Made by a program: the position numbers and the translations under genes. Shown piece by piece: positions 43,926 to 56,152 of a stretch of DNA of 64,000 nucleotides (position 1 is its first letter; every line of letters begins with the position of its first letter). Under the pieces are notes generated by a model, which saw only the letters and a list, made by a program, of their open reading frames with translations, had not been told where the DNA came from and made no database searches. Location: the NCBI GenBank assembly GCA_033398695.1, contig CM065804.1, positions 14,059,001 through 14,123,000 of the forward strand, read 5' to 3'. Source of the stretch: Orobanche coerulescens (Eukaryota > Streptophyta > Magnoliopsida > Lamiales > Orobanchaceae).

Positions 43926-46018
43926 TGTAACACCCTCAAGATATTCGAGGTATATTACAGCGCCGTGAATCCCTATATGGGACCCACCAGGCTGAACAGC
44001 ATCATACTCATCGACTCGCATAAACGACAGAACAATACCATGTCATAAAGACGCAAAACAGAATAATCCACCCGGTTCAACCGGTCAATATAACATCATC
44101 ATCCAACACAACATAATAAGCAACAATACAATCCGAACGAACAAGAACCCCTTAAGTACTCGAGTACAACTATTAGTTCAAAACCACATAAGATGAAAAG
44201 GTAAAAGACACTAAAACGTCACTCGTGCACAATCATCACGCACGGCCATCATCCGTATCTTGGTCAGCGCCTTTCGTCTCGATGAACCTGACCTGAAATT
44301 CATAAAACGAATTTCCCCAAAACGGGTCCCCAGAGGGGTTAGCAATTACGCTAGTACAAGTAACCAGATGAACAACTTACATCTTACACATATAGTAATG
44401 CATGCAATAGAGAAAACCGTTCGAAAACACTCATTTCCGGAAATGCCAATTTCAAATCACATTTGTAAAATTCACCACAATTAACCGTCGATCCACACCT
44501 CCGTGGACCCCTACCGAGACCCCGTCGGATCTAACCCGTAGTGGTTAAAAGCAAAGCTCATCGATCCACACCTCCGTGGACCCCTACCGAGACCCCGTCG
44601 AGTCTAACCCGTAGTGAGCATACACACACACACAATTTCTCATACAAAACTACTATGTCAAGATTGTAAGTTCATAGGGATACTTGCCTCGATTAATTAG
44701 ACGATGACACGAACGGAACGGAAGAGTTGAACACGACCGCAAGGAACCGGCGGAAATGAACCTAACGATTCGAATAACACAATCACAACCGACTCTAGAC
44801 GATTATGGAAATGGAATACACCCGAAAACCCGCCTACGATTCATGTATATTCGTATATAAACAACAACGAGGGCGGACCACAACCAAACCCTCTCGATTC
44901 CGTAAAAATCACGAAATATACCATGAATCCGTAGGGAAACTAAGAATACCAACAAGATTAATCATATCCATCATGAATCCATCAACGAAACGGAACGGAT
45001 CGGAAGAAAATCCCAAAACCCCCAAATTATCCAAAAGTAGGGTTCTAAGAGATTACCTTGGATTTAGGATGAGAAACACAAGTGGATGATGTTAGTCTAC
45101 ACCAAGAACTCAAGCAAAAGAATCTCAAGTGATAGGAAGAAGAAAATCGCCTCAAATCGCCTCTGGAGTCGCTCGGCCGCGGAAGAAGGAGAGAAATGAG
45201 GAATTGTGTTTATCTCGGTCAACTCCCTGGTTTATATAGCCAGGGAGTGTTAGCGCACGCTAAAGCCTCAAGGTTAGCGTGCGCTAACGGGATAAGATTA
45301 CAAACCCTACCGTTAGCGTCCCAGTCCAGTAGCCAGGTTTTTGGCCGTTAGCGTGCGCTACCATACATGAGTAGCGTGCGCTAATAACCTCTCGGTAGCG
45401 CGCGCTATCGACCAATAGCGTGCGCTACCTGAACATCAGCCGAGTCCAGTAGCCAAATGCCCAAACTCACCTGACCCGTTAGCGTGCGCTACCATACAAG
45501 CGTAGCGTGCGCTAACTAGCATCTGATTGAGTTCAGTAGTAAACTCCCCAGTACTGGACAGTCACACTAGCGCGCGCTACTGAACAACTTAACGTGCGCT
45601 AGTCTCCCGGCATTAGCGTGCGCTAGACAAGATAGCGTGCGCTAATCCGATAGTCCAGAGGCACGGGAGTTAAGCGCCACCCCGGGGTTCACTCGCTAGC
45701 GCGCTCTGAAAGTAAGCGTAGCATGCGCTACAAAGGAACTTCTAGCGCGCGCTATGCGAGAAAAATTAGCGTGCGCTAGTCTGAGAACATAAACGGTCCA
45801 CTACACGAATACGAACGAAACATCAAACGGAACACCTCAAAACGCATCATAGCATAGAATGAATCCACGGCAACCCAAACGGCGGTTCCGCACAACAATT
45901 ACGAGAATCGGATCAAAGATGACGGAAAAGTTACCTTTGAAGGATACACGAGGGTCACTACAATCGAGAATTACACCGGAAATACAATTACAAGGGAAAG
46001 AAAAATGCGGATATTACA
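43926..46018 (-). repeat. Tek-F 3' LTR
   Basis: 2,093 bases. On the minus strand: TGTAATATCCG start (46018), palindrome array 45780-45249, TATATAAA (45238-45231), tandem GC block 44612-44485, end GGGTGTTACA (43926). Confidence 0.95.
45249..45780. promoter_or_regulatory. TAGCG-NN-CGCTA palindrome array upstream of TATA (Tek-F 3' LTR)
   Basis: About sixteen sites, mostly TTAGCGTGCGCTA or TAGCGCGCGCTA, lie within 530 bases. The array ends ~12 bases from the TATA box on the minus strand. The 5' LTR has the same array at 52240-52770 with scattered one- or two-base differences. Confidence 0.9.
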
Positions 46019-46470
46019 TTCTACCCCTCTAAAAATAAGTTTCGTCCCGAAACTTAAGAAACAAACAACTCGGGGTACCTAGCACGCATGCCGGTTTCCC
46101 AAGTTGCCTCCTCGACACCGTGTCTCGACCACTGCACCTTGACCAAAGGTATGGTCTTATGCCTCAATCGTTTCTCACGATACTCCAAAATCTTCAAAGG
46201 GCGCTCTTCGAAAGTAACATCTTCGGCGACATCAATCTCTCCATAATCGATGATGTGACTAGGATCCGGGACATATTTCCTCAACTGGGAAACATGTAAA
46301 ACGCTATGAACATGACTCAAGGCCGGAGGTAACGCCAAACGGTACGCCAACCCACCTACTTGCTCGAGGATCTCAAAGGGGCCGATAAATCTCGGACTCA
46401 ACTTCCCTTTCTTCCCGAAACGAAAAACTCCCTTCGTCGGCGACACCTTTAGCAAAACGTGATCTCCCAC
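46019..46470 (-). CDS. Tek-F integrase C-terminus with chromodomain
   Basis: The frame 46470-46054 reads [60 protein letters not shown] and the chromodomain ([39 protein letters not shown]). The stop is followed by the 'aagtttcgggacgaaac' phrase and a purine tract before the 3' LTR. It is separated from the core by one frameshift near 46500. Confidence 0.88.
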
Positions 46471-48064
46471 CTCGAAATTCCAAAGGTCGACGACGGACGT
46501 CGCGTCGACTTGTCGACGACGGGCGATCCAACATCCGTTCCCGAATTACTTCTATCTTCCGCCTCGTCTCTAAAACGACATCCGGCTCGGTCCCGACCAA
46601 ATCGGACGCCTCATTCCAACAAATAGGTGATCGGCATCGCCGCCCATAAAGTGCTTCATACGGTGCCATCCGAATCGACGCGTGCCAACTGTTGTTGTAC
46701 GTGAATTCGATCAGCGGCAAATGTTCCTCCCAGTCACTACTCCAATCGAGAGCACAGGCACGCAACAAGTCCTCGAACGTCTGGATAGTGCGTTCCGATT
46801 GTCCATCTGACTGGGGATGAAAAGAGGTACTCAAATGTAAACGGGTACCCAACGCCTTATGCACCGCCTGCCAGAAGTGCGATACGAAACGGCCATCACG
46901 ATCTGAAACAATAGACTTCGGAGTACCGTGAAGTCTCACAATCTGCGCGATAAACACACGAGCCAACTTCTCCGGGCCCCAAGTGTCCTTGATGCCCAGA
47001 AAATGTGCAGACTTGGTCAGACGATCAACAATGACCCATACCATATTCATGCCCGACCTCGATCTCGGCAAACTCGTAACGAAATCCATCGATATATCTT
47101 CCCATTTCCATTCCGGAACGGGAAGTAACTGTAATAACCCAGCCGGTCGCTGGTGCTCGATCTTGACCTGCTGACAAGTCAAACATCTCGCTACAAACTG
47201 TGCGACCTCATCCTTCATATCATTCCACCAGAAGTTTCTTCTCAGGTCCTTGTACATCTTACTCGAACCAGGATGAACGGAATAAGATGTAGCATGGGCC
47301 TCCCGTAAAATACTCTGCCTCAACTCTGAGTCGTTCGGCACACAAAGCCGACTCTGGAATCTCAAAATACCATCCTCGTGAATCACAAACCCAGGAGACT
47401 TTCCCTTAAGAACGTTCTCTCGGATTTGAGTAATCATCGGATCCTCTGATTGCTTCAGCTTAATTTCATCGATCAAAGATGATGAAATCTCTAAAGCACA
47501 AAGTTGCCCGACAGCTCCTGGCAACGAGACCTCAACGTCTAACTCGATCAAAGCCCTCCGAAGCTCAGACTGAGAGGTAAGGATCTCAAGCGTTCGCAAC
47601 GCAACTGGTTTCCGACTCAAGGCGTCGGCCACGACGTTCGCCTTGCCCGGATGATAAAGGATTTCGAGGTCATAATCCTTAATCAACTCTAACCACCTCC
47701 TCTGCCTCATATTCAACTCTCGCTGAGTAAATATGTATTTCAGACTTTTATGATCGGTAAAAATCTGACATGTAGAGCCGAAAAGATAGTGACGCCAAAT
47801 CTTGAGCGCAAAAACGACTGCTGCTAATTCCAAATCATGAGTAGGGTAGTTCAGCTCATACGGCCTCAACTGTCTCGACGCATAGGCAATGGTCTTGCCG
47901 TGCTGCATTAATACACACCCAAGACCCTGACCCGAAGCATCGCTATAAACGGCAAAACCCTCGTTGCCACATGGCAACGCCAAAACTGGGGCTGAAGTCA
48001 AACGCTTCTTCAGTTCCTCAAAACTCGACTGCCTCTCGTCATTCCAGACAAACTTCTCGGATTT
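46471..48064 (-). CDS. Tek-F RNase H and integrase core
   Basis: One open frame of more than 500 codons. RNase [61 protein letters not shown]. Integrase: zinc region [17 protein letters not shown] with CLTCQQVK, then the core with [58 protein letters not shown]. It continues the RT frame after a single TAG at 48065-48067. Confidence 0.92.
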
Positions 48065-49467
48065 CTAGAGCAGCTGTGTAAGTGGTCGAGCCAGTTTTGA
48101 GAAACCCTCGACGAACCTACGGTAGTAGCCAGCCAAACCCAAGAAACTACGGACCTCCTTCACATTTTTGGGCGGTGCCCAATCCAACACTGCCTCGACC
48201 TTCTGCGGATCTACACGAACCCCCTCGACTGAAATCACGTGGCCCAAAAACATCACTTCCTTCAGCCAGAACTCACATTTCGAGAACTTTGCATAGAGTT
48301 GCTCGGTCCTTAAAATGTCTAATACTATCCGCAAATGATGGGCATGCTCTTCCTCATTCCTCGAATAAATAAGAATATCAATCAATAAAGACGACGCACT
48401 TATCCAAATACTCGATAAAAACTTTGTTCATCAATTGCATGAACACCGCGCGCATTAGTTAACCCGAAAGGCATGACTACGAACTCATAGTGTCCGTACC
48501 TCGTCCAGAAAATTTGTTTCGGCACATTGGACTCTCTCACCCGGAGCTGATAGTACCCCGATTTCAAATCAATTTTCGAGAATACCGCAGCTCCCTGCAA
48601 CTGATCGAACAAGTCATCAATTCTCGGCAAAGGATACTTGTTCTTGATGGTCAACTTGTTTAGTTCGCGATAGTCGATACACAAACGTAGTGAACCATCC
48701 TTCTTCCGCACAAACAGGACCGGTGCGCCCCAAGGCGAGGCGCTCGGTCGAACATACCCCGACTCAAGAAGCTCGCTCAACTGCTTCTTCAACTCGGACA
48801 TCTCTGAAGGTGCCATGCGATAGGGTGCCTTCGAAATAGGAGCCGCACCCGGCTCTAACTCTATAGCGAACTCGACCTCACGATCCGGTGGCAATCCCGG
48901 TAACTCGTCAGGAAATACATCAGGAAACTCATTAACGACTGGAATCGACGAAAGCTCGACTCCACCATCCTCCGCCTTCAAGGCATAGCACCAATAACCA
49001 GTACACCCCTTTCGCATGAGACTCATCGCCTTCAAGGCATTAATAACGAATTTCTGGTTTCCCCTCTTTCGCCCCGCGAAAGAGTGCTCGTCTTGATCCT
49101 CGGCTAACATAGTGATGATTCTCGTGCGGTAGTTCATGATCGCACCATGCCCCTCGAGCCAATCATCACCAAGAATCAAATCCTCACCCTCGATACTCAC
49201 AACAATAAGATTAGAGGGCCAAGTCCTCTCACAAATAAGTACAGAGCAGTCTCGAACCTCCTGATCACCAACGATCCTATCACCGCTAGGAAGCTTAAGG
49301 ATGAAGGGCTCACAAGGCGTCAAACGGTCGAGACTCAAACGGCGCACACAATCCAGAGATATGAACGAATGCGTAGCACCGGAATCGAAAAGCACACTGA
49401 CAGGATGAGAAAGAATATAAACGGTACCTGTCGCCACGGTAGCCGCTGGATCATCGGCTCTCCGCAT
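48065..49467 (-). pseudogene. Tek-F protease and reverse transcriptase
   Basis: 49467-48400 is open: protease [27 protein letters not shown], then RT with [20 protein letters not shown] and [10 protein letters not shown] one-base shift near 48395 leads to 48385-48065 with [18 protein letters not shown] (the first D of the FIDD box lies at the break) and [11 protein letters not shown]. It ends at TAG in LTQLL-stop, where Tek-E has a Gln-like codon. Few changes separate this from an open pol. Confidence 0.9.
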
Positions 49468-49479
49468 CTCATAGACACG

Positions 49480-50680
49480 CGGGTGGCTGAGCCGACACTG
49501 GAAGCTCCCCCCTTAGAGGGCTGACCCCGTCCTCTCCCCCAACTAGCACTCGGCGGATGTTGAGGGGCCAACGATCCCTGATTCACACTTGGTTCCCTAG
49601 GCGCTGGAATGGAAGCCCGGGCACCAAGAATTTTCTCCCTCTCAGCACAAAAAGCAGCCTTGTGGCCCGGCTGGCCACACTGATTACACGTCAGCAGAGG
49701 GCTCAAACAAGTACGACTGATGTGGCCTGTACGACCACAATTGAAACACTTCACATCACGAAAAGGAGCACTGGTAGTTCCACGAGGACCCCCAGCGGAA
49801 CGAGCTGGACCACCACCGGCGGGGAAGTTAGCAGGTTGGGATCTCTGCTGACCCCCACTCTTGTGGACCGAAAAGTTCCCGGCGGACTTCTGCTTCTTAC
49901 TCTCGCGGGCCGCCTCGCTCGCCGTCACAGACATATCATAAGCAAGGGCCCTGCTCTGGTAATCTTTCAATGTAGTGCATACAAGCCCCGACATATAGTC
50001 CCGAATCGGCAACTTCATCCGTCTGGAGAAATGGAAAATCTTGTCACTCTCCTCGACAACTTGGGTCTTCACATAACCCAACTCTTTGTTAAAATCAGCA
50101 ATAGCTTGAGCTACGGGGATATCCCGTGGTTGAGCATCATAAAAAGCGTGTACCCGAGCACATCGATCGCCACGGGCAATATTCGATCTCCATCAACTCT
50201 TGAAACTCGGCACGACGGCAAGATGGTCTTTGGGCCCAACGGCCTCCCACCGGTCCGTAGCGTCCCGGTGAGAAAATATTGAGCAATAGGGACTTTACGG
50301 TCCTCGGGACAGTTAGTGGCAACGAAGACCTTAGATATCTCCTTGATCCACCCTTCCCAGCCAATCGGGTCTGAAGCTCCCGAGAACTGAGGAGGATGCA
50401 TCTTGACAACATCTTGGAGCCAACGATCCGCTCCGCCCCGATTAGCATGGGCCTGATCCGGATTCTGAACCGCCTGAGCTATTGCCGCCATTTGGTTCAC
50501 CATTTGTTGCATAACAACCGCAATACCAAGATCGGCACGCTCCTGAGAAGAAGCATGGCTATGACGGTCGCCGGTACTGCCGGCTCCCGAAGACTGTGAC
50601 GTGGCCGCCCCACCGGCTGCCCCACGTTCCCGGCCGCGTCCACGACCACGACCGCGACCACGACCTCTTCCAGCATCCAT
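49480..50680 (-). pseudogene. Tek-F gag
   Basis: ATG at 50680 gives MDAGRGRGRGRGRG, then an Ala/Gln-rich linker, WLQDVVKMHPPQFSGASDPI and CPEDRKVPIAQYFL. Between 50270 and 50090 the frame changes (WWEAVG and ELMEIEYCPW in other frames). It is open again from 50081: HFSRRMKLPIRDYMSGLVC, two knuckles CFNCGRTGHISRTC and CNQCGQPGHKAAFC. It ends in a Gly/Gln-rich region overlapping the pol frame. Confidence 0.88.
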
Positions 50681-50917
50681 ACTGGAGTTAAATAAGTAGC
50701 AAAAGCCATACGAGGATCAGTACAAGAAAAGAACAATTACAAGTCGAGAATCAAGGGTACGATACAAGAAATTAATGAACAGAGGAAGGAAAACTTACGG
50801 ACACTGGTAGTACCGGAATCATGGCAGCGTGACGATGATGTGCATAACAAAACACCACAAGACCCAATAACCGACAAGCCTAGGTATCCATAAACCTAGT
50901 GCTCCGATACCATTTTC
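50681..50917 (-). other. Tek-F leader with primer site and possible 117-base intron
   Basis: The primer site TGGTATCGGAGC (minus) lies at 50912-50901. A donor CCGTAAGT at 50798 and an acceptor TTTAACTCCAG ending at 50682, one base before the gag ATG, could define a leader intron of 117 bases. Tek-E has lost both signals at the same places. Splicing is an inference. Confidence 0.6.
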
Positions 50918-53014
50918 TGTAACACCCTCAAGATATTCGAGGTATATTACAACGCCGTGAATCCCTATATGGGACCCACCAGGCTGAACAGCATCATACT
51001 CATCGACTCGCATAAACGACAGAACAATACCATGTCATAAAGACGCAAAACAGAATAATCCACCCGGTTCAACCGGTCAATATAACATCATCATCCAACA
51101 CAACATAATAAGCAACAATACAATCCGAACGAACAAGAACCCCTTAAGTACTCGAGTACAACTATTAGTTCAAAACCACATAAGATGAAAAGGTAAAAGA
51201 CACTAAAACGTCACTCGTGCACAATCATCACGCACGGCCATCATCCGTATCTTGGTCAGCCCGCTCGTCTCGATGAACCTGACCTGAAATTCATAAAACG
51301 AATTTCCCCAAAACGGGTCCCCAGAGGGGTTAGCAATTACGCTAGTACAAGTAACCAGATGAACAACTTACATCTTACATATATAGTAATGCATGCAATA
51401 GATAAAACCGTTCGAAAACACTCATTTCCGGAAATGCCAATTTCAAATCACATTTGTAAAATTCACCACAATTAACCGTCGATCCACACCTCCGTGGACC
51501 CCTACCGAGACCCCGTCGGATCTAACCCGTAGTGGTTAAAAGCAAAGCTCGTCGATCCACACCTCCGTGGACCCCTACCGAGACCCCGTCGAGTCTAACC
51601 CGTAGTGAGCATACACACACACAATTTCTCATACAAAACTACTATGTCAAGATTGTAACTTCATAGGGATACTTGCCTCGATTAATTAGACGATGACACG
51701 AACGGAACGGAAGAGTTGAACACGACCGCAAGGAACCGGCGGAAATGAACCTAACGATTCGAATAACACAATCACAACCGACTCTAGACGATTATGGAAA
51801 TGGAATACACCCGAAAACCCGCCTACGATTCATGTATATTCGTATATAAACAACAACGAGGGCGGACCACAACCAAACCCTCTCGATTCCGTAAAAATCA
51901 CGAAATATACCATGAATCCGTAGGGAAACTAAGAATACCAACAAGATTAATCATATCCATCATGAATCCATCAACGAAACGGAACGGATCGGAAGAAAAT
52001 CCCAAAACCCCCAAATTATCCAAAAGTAGGGTTCTAAGAGATTACCTTGGATTTAGGATGAGAAACACAAGTGGATGATGTTAGTCTACACCAAGAACTC
52101 AAGCAAAAGAATCTCTGAAGTGATTGGAAGAAGAAAATCGCCTCAAATCGCCTCTGGAGTCGCTCGGCCGCGGAAGAAGGAGAGAAATGAGGAATTGTGT
52201 TTATCTCGGTCAACTCCCTGGTTTATATAGCCAGGGAGTGTTAGCGCACGCTAAAGCCTCAAGGTTAGCGTGCGCTAACGGGATAAGATTACAAACCCTA
52301 CCGTTAGCGTCCCAGTCCAGTAGCCAGGTTTTTGGCCGTTAGCGTGCGCTACCATACATGAGTAGCGTGCGCTAATAACCTCTCGGTAGCGCGCGCTATC
52401 GACCAATAGCATGCGCTACCTGAACATCAGCGGAGTCCAGTAGCCAAATGCCCAAACTCACCTGACCCGTTAGCGTGCGCTACCATACAAGCGTAGCGTG
52501 CGTAACTAGCATCTGATTGAGTTCAGTAGTAAACTCCCCAGTACTGGACAGTCACACTAGCGCGCGCTACTGAACAACTTAACGTGCGCTAGTCTCCTGG
52601 CATTAGCGTGCGCTAGACAAGATAGCGTGCGCTAATCCGATAGTCCAGAGGCCTGGGAGTTAAACTGCCACCCCCAGGGTTCACTCGCTAGCGCGCGCTA
52701 CGAAGTAAACGTAGCGTGCGCTACAAAGGAACTTCTAGCGCGCGCTATGCAGAAAAATTAGCGTGCGCTAGGTACAGAACATAAACGGTCCACTACACCA
52801 GAATACGAACGAAACATCAAACGGAACACCTCAAAACGCATCATAGCATAGAATGAATCCACGGCAACCCCGAAACGGCGGTTCCGCACAACAATTACGA
52901 GAATCAGATCAAAAGATGACGGAAAACTTACACTGAAGGATACACGAGGGTCACTACAATCGAGAATTACACCGGAAATACAATTACAAGGGAAAGAAAA
53001 ATGCGGATATTACA
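50918..53014 (-). repeat. Tek-F 5' LTR
   Basis: 2,097 bases with the same parts as the 3' LTR: palindrome array 52240-52770, TATATAAA (minus) 52229-52222, tandem block 51478-51606. Confidence 0.95.
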
Positions 53015-53019
53015 ACCTG

Positions 53020-53657
53020 GGCCTTCACGAAGCCCAATTCCCGGTTGAAATCTACAATGGCCTGAGAAATCGGAATATCTCGAGGCTGAGCATCATAAAA
53101 AGCATGGACCCGCACCAGACGAACTGGACACGTACAATACTCAGCTTCCATAAGGTCTCTGAACTCGGCCCATGAAGCATCATGATCCTGAGGCCCGACA
53201 GCCTCCCATCAATCAACAGCATCCCCAGTGAGAAAATACTAGGTGATTGGGACCTTGTGATCCTCAGGACAGTTAGTGACAATAAAGATCTTGGACATCT
53301 CTTTGATCCACCTCTCCCAACTAATCGGGTCTAAAGCCATAAAAAACTGAGAAGGATGCATCTTGGTGACATCCTTAAGCCAACGATCCGCTCCGGCCCG
53401 AGAAGTACGAACCACATCCGTGTTTTGAACCGCCTGGGCTATCGCAGCCATTTGGTTCACCATTTGCTGCATCGCAGCTGCAACACCAATGTCGGCGCCA
53501 TTACCGGCTGAGTCATATTGAGTAGTAGTATGGTCCTGATGACCATCATTACTGCCGGAGAAGTGTGTGATGTGGCCACCATAATGGCTGCCCCACATCC
53601 CCGGCCGCATCCACGACCACGACCACGACCTCTACCTCGACCTCTCCCAACATCCAT
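53020..53657 (-). pseudogene. Tek-E gag, proximal part
   Basis: ATG at 53657 gives MDVGRGRGRGRGRG, then a frame change, AAMQQMVNQMAAIAQAVQN, WLKDVTKMHPSQFF, CPEDHKVPIT, and FRDLMEAE-like pieces toward the Tek-F insertion. Homologous to Tek-F gag throughout, with several breaks. Confidence 0.8.
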
Positions 53658-53895
53658 AATGGAGATAAAAGGTAGTAAAAGCAACTCAATGATAAGTACG
53701 GGAGAAAAACAATCACAATTCAAGAAACGGAAGTACGATACGAGAAAACAAAAGAATCGAGTAAGGAAAACTTATGAACACTAGAAGTACCGAGATGATG
53801 GCAGCGTGATGATGATGTGCAAAATAAAACACAACTAGACCTAATTAACCAACAAGCCTAGGTATCCATAAACCTAGTGCTGTGATACCATTTTC
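53658..53895 (-). other. Tek-E leader and primer binding site
   Basis: TGGTATCACAGC at 53890-53879 on the minus strand is the initiator-Met primer site. The leader parallels that of Tek-F. Confidence 0.7.
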
Positions 53896-56152
53896 TGTAA
53901 CACCCCCAAGATATTCAGGGTATATTACAGCGCCATGAACCCCTACGTGGGACCCACCAGGCTAAATAATTAATACCGCTCGTCTAACCATCTCAGTTAG
54001 CGAGAAAACACACATCACCAAGATGAAAATTAAATAAAACGCCCGATACAAGCGGTAATCTAGACATCACCGAAAATCACAAATACAGTTTAGTATCCAT
54101 CTTCCAAATTAAAATGCCTAAGTACTCGTGAGTACTATCTATCAGTTTACAAGTTTGAAAACAAACATTTTAAAATGGACAACTGAAATAAAGCGACTAA
54201 TATGCACACGTCAACAACCCTGGCCAGCATCCTCGTACTACTCCAGTGTTCGCTCGACCGGCTTAACGCAACATGAAATTCATAACACAAATTTTCCCAA
54301 ACGGGTCCCCAAAGGGGTTAACAATTATTATAGCACAAGTAATCAAGGCAAACCATTCGCTTATACATCTCATAGTACATGCATCAAATTGTTTCAAAAT
54401 AAAATCAAAACATGTCTTTTCCGGAAAACAAACAATTAATAATCACAGTTGAAAATCGCCTAAGTCCGTGGCTAAACCACTAGTCCCATTCGAGGCCTAT
54501 ATGGACCCTCGCGGATTGGCCATAGTTAAAAATCACGCACATGACTCGCCTCGGATCGGGGCTAAAACACTGGTCCCATCTGAGGCCTCTATGGACCCTC
54601 CCGGACTGGCTATCCAAACAAGCTCGTGAATTAGGAGCAAAATCACAGATTCCTCCGAGGCCCCATCGGCCCCTCCCGGAGTGAGCAAATCACACACATA
54701 TACATTACCATTTCATGTTAGGCATAAGGGTTTCACAAGAATATTTGCCTTGAGAAATTGACGATAAAATGAATGAAAAGTCAACCACGCTCGTTAAGAG
54801 TCGACAACCCCGAACCTAATGATTCGAAGAATACAATCACAACCAATTCTACACGAGTATGAAAATGGAAATACACCCGAAAACCCACCTACGATTCATG
54901 TAAATTCATAGAAAACCAACAACGATGGAGGGTCGCAAACGAATCCTCTCGATTTCAAAAATACCATGAAATTTACCATGAACTCGTAGGAAAAACATGA
55001 ATACCACTAAGATTAGTCACATATATCATGGATTAATCATCAACATGGAACAAATCGGACTAATACTCGAGAAACCCCCAATTTACCCAAAGATAGGGTT
55101 CTAAGAGTTTACCTCGGATCGGAGACGAAGAACAAGTGTTGGTGTTGTTAATATACACCAAGAAATCACGGAAAATGATAGCTTGAAGTTAAAAGACTTC
55201 GAATCGCCTGGAATTCGCCCAAAATTCGCCCAAAATCGGAGAAGGGGAAGAGATGGATGGAAATGACCGAACTCGGTCAACTCACGGGCACTTATACCCG
55301 TAGCAGCTAACGTACGTTAGCATGGCATGGTTAACGTACGTTAATAGGTTAACGTACGTAACACCGTGCCTGCAGCGTACGTAAGAGCTCAGTAGATCTC
55401 ACTGCCCGAAAACCCTGAAGTACTTAACGTACGTAATCCATTGGATTAACGAACGTAAGATGCCACCCTAACGTACGTAACATCATGCTCTTAGCGTACA
55501 TAAGGGCCGGCAGAGCTCTCTGCCAGATTTTCTGAACACCATGACGTACGTAACACATGCAGTTAATGTATGCTAAATATCCCATACAACGTACATTAAT
55601 CACCACCCATAACGTATGTAATGTTCTTCCAGAACAGGACCGACAAGCTGCTCCGACCAGGAAAGGATGAACCGAAAATCAAAATGCGATGATTAAACAA
55701 AACATGAAAGTACAAACACATAGAGTTCGAGACGACGAATCTAAGTGCTAAAATAAAACACATTTCCGACTACCCGAAGGTTCGGAAAATAATGACAAAC
55801 GTAATTACCCCATAACTTTGGGAAATTACAAAATGGCTCAAAACATCCGAAATACACAATACACGATCGAAACACCAAGCAAAAGTTCACAACATGCATA
55901 ATAACATAAGATAGATTTACAGTGACTCCGAAACGGCAGTTCCGAACAACGATTACGAGAATCGAACCAAATAGCGACATGAATGACATTAAACGCGAAA
56001 TTGAGTAAAACAAGTCCGAAACAAGCTTGGATGACAAAAAGTCTAGTATTAAATATTCTCAAAATATTAATACGGTTACAAGCGAGTTACTAAAAATAAA
56101 AAATACACCAAAATAAAAATACCGAAAAAAAAGAAAAAATACGGATATTACA
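53896..56152 (-). repeat. Tek-E 5' LTR
   Basis: 2,257 bases, TGTAATATCCG (56152) to GGGGGTGTTACA (53896) on the minus strand. It has an ACGTACGT array (55622-55307), a TATAAG box (55297-55292) and tandem GC-rich units (54450-54690). Confidence 0.93.
55307..55622. promoter_or_regulatory. ACGTACGT palindrome array upstream of TATA (Tek-E 5' LTR)
   Basis: About a dozen sites: TAACGTACGTTA, TTAACGTACGTTAA, TTAACGTACGTAA, AGCGTACGTAAG, GACGTACGTAAC, AACGTATGTAATG. The array lies just upstream (minus strand) of TATAAG at 55297. The unit is nearly the same as in SIRE-I. Confidence 0.88.

Larger units (their letters stand above)
43926..53014 (-). mobile_element. Tek-F: chromodomain Ty3/gypsy element, minus strand, youngest large insertion
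   Basis: 9,089 bases: 5' LTR 50918-53014, interior 46019-50917, 3' LTR 43926-46018, perfect ACCTG duplication. The LTRs are almost identical over long stretches; for example 44805-45089 and 51794-52078 encode the same 94 codons. It holds all gag-pol domains with only a few breaks. It is inserted in the gag of Tek-E, a relative. Confidence 0.95.
38166..56152 (-). mobile_element. Tek-E: chromodomain Ty3/gypsy element, minus strand, host of Tek-F
   Basis: The 5' LTR is 53896-56152, the 3' LTR 38166-39891, and a perfect ATCTC duplication flanks it (38161-38165; 56153-56157). Without Tek-F it is ~8.9 kb. It carries gag, protease, RT, RNase H, integrase and a chromodomain remnant. The 3' LTR has lost ~530 bases. 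It is inserted in the Athila-like gag. Confidence 0.93.

Noticed and set aside
44805..45089. 94-codon frame identical at 51794-52078
   Set aside because: It is in the two LTRs of Tek-F. Identity reflects recent insertion, not coding constraint.
54480..54700. tRNA-like or snoRNA-like folds in GC-rich LTR blocks
   Set aside because: No A-box/B-box pair, CCA end or C/D-box layout; they are tandem LTR units.
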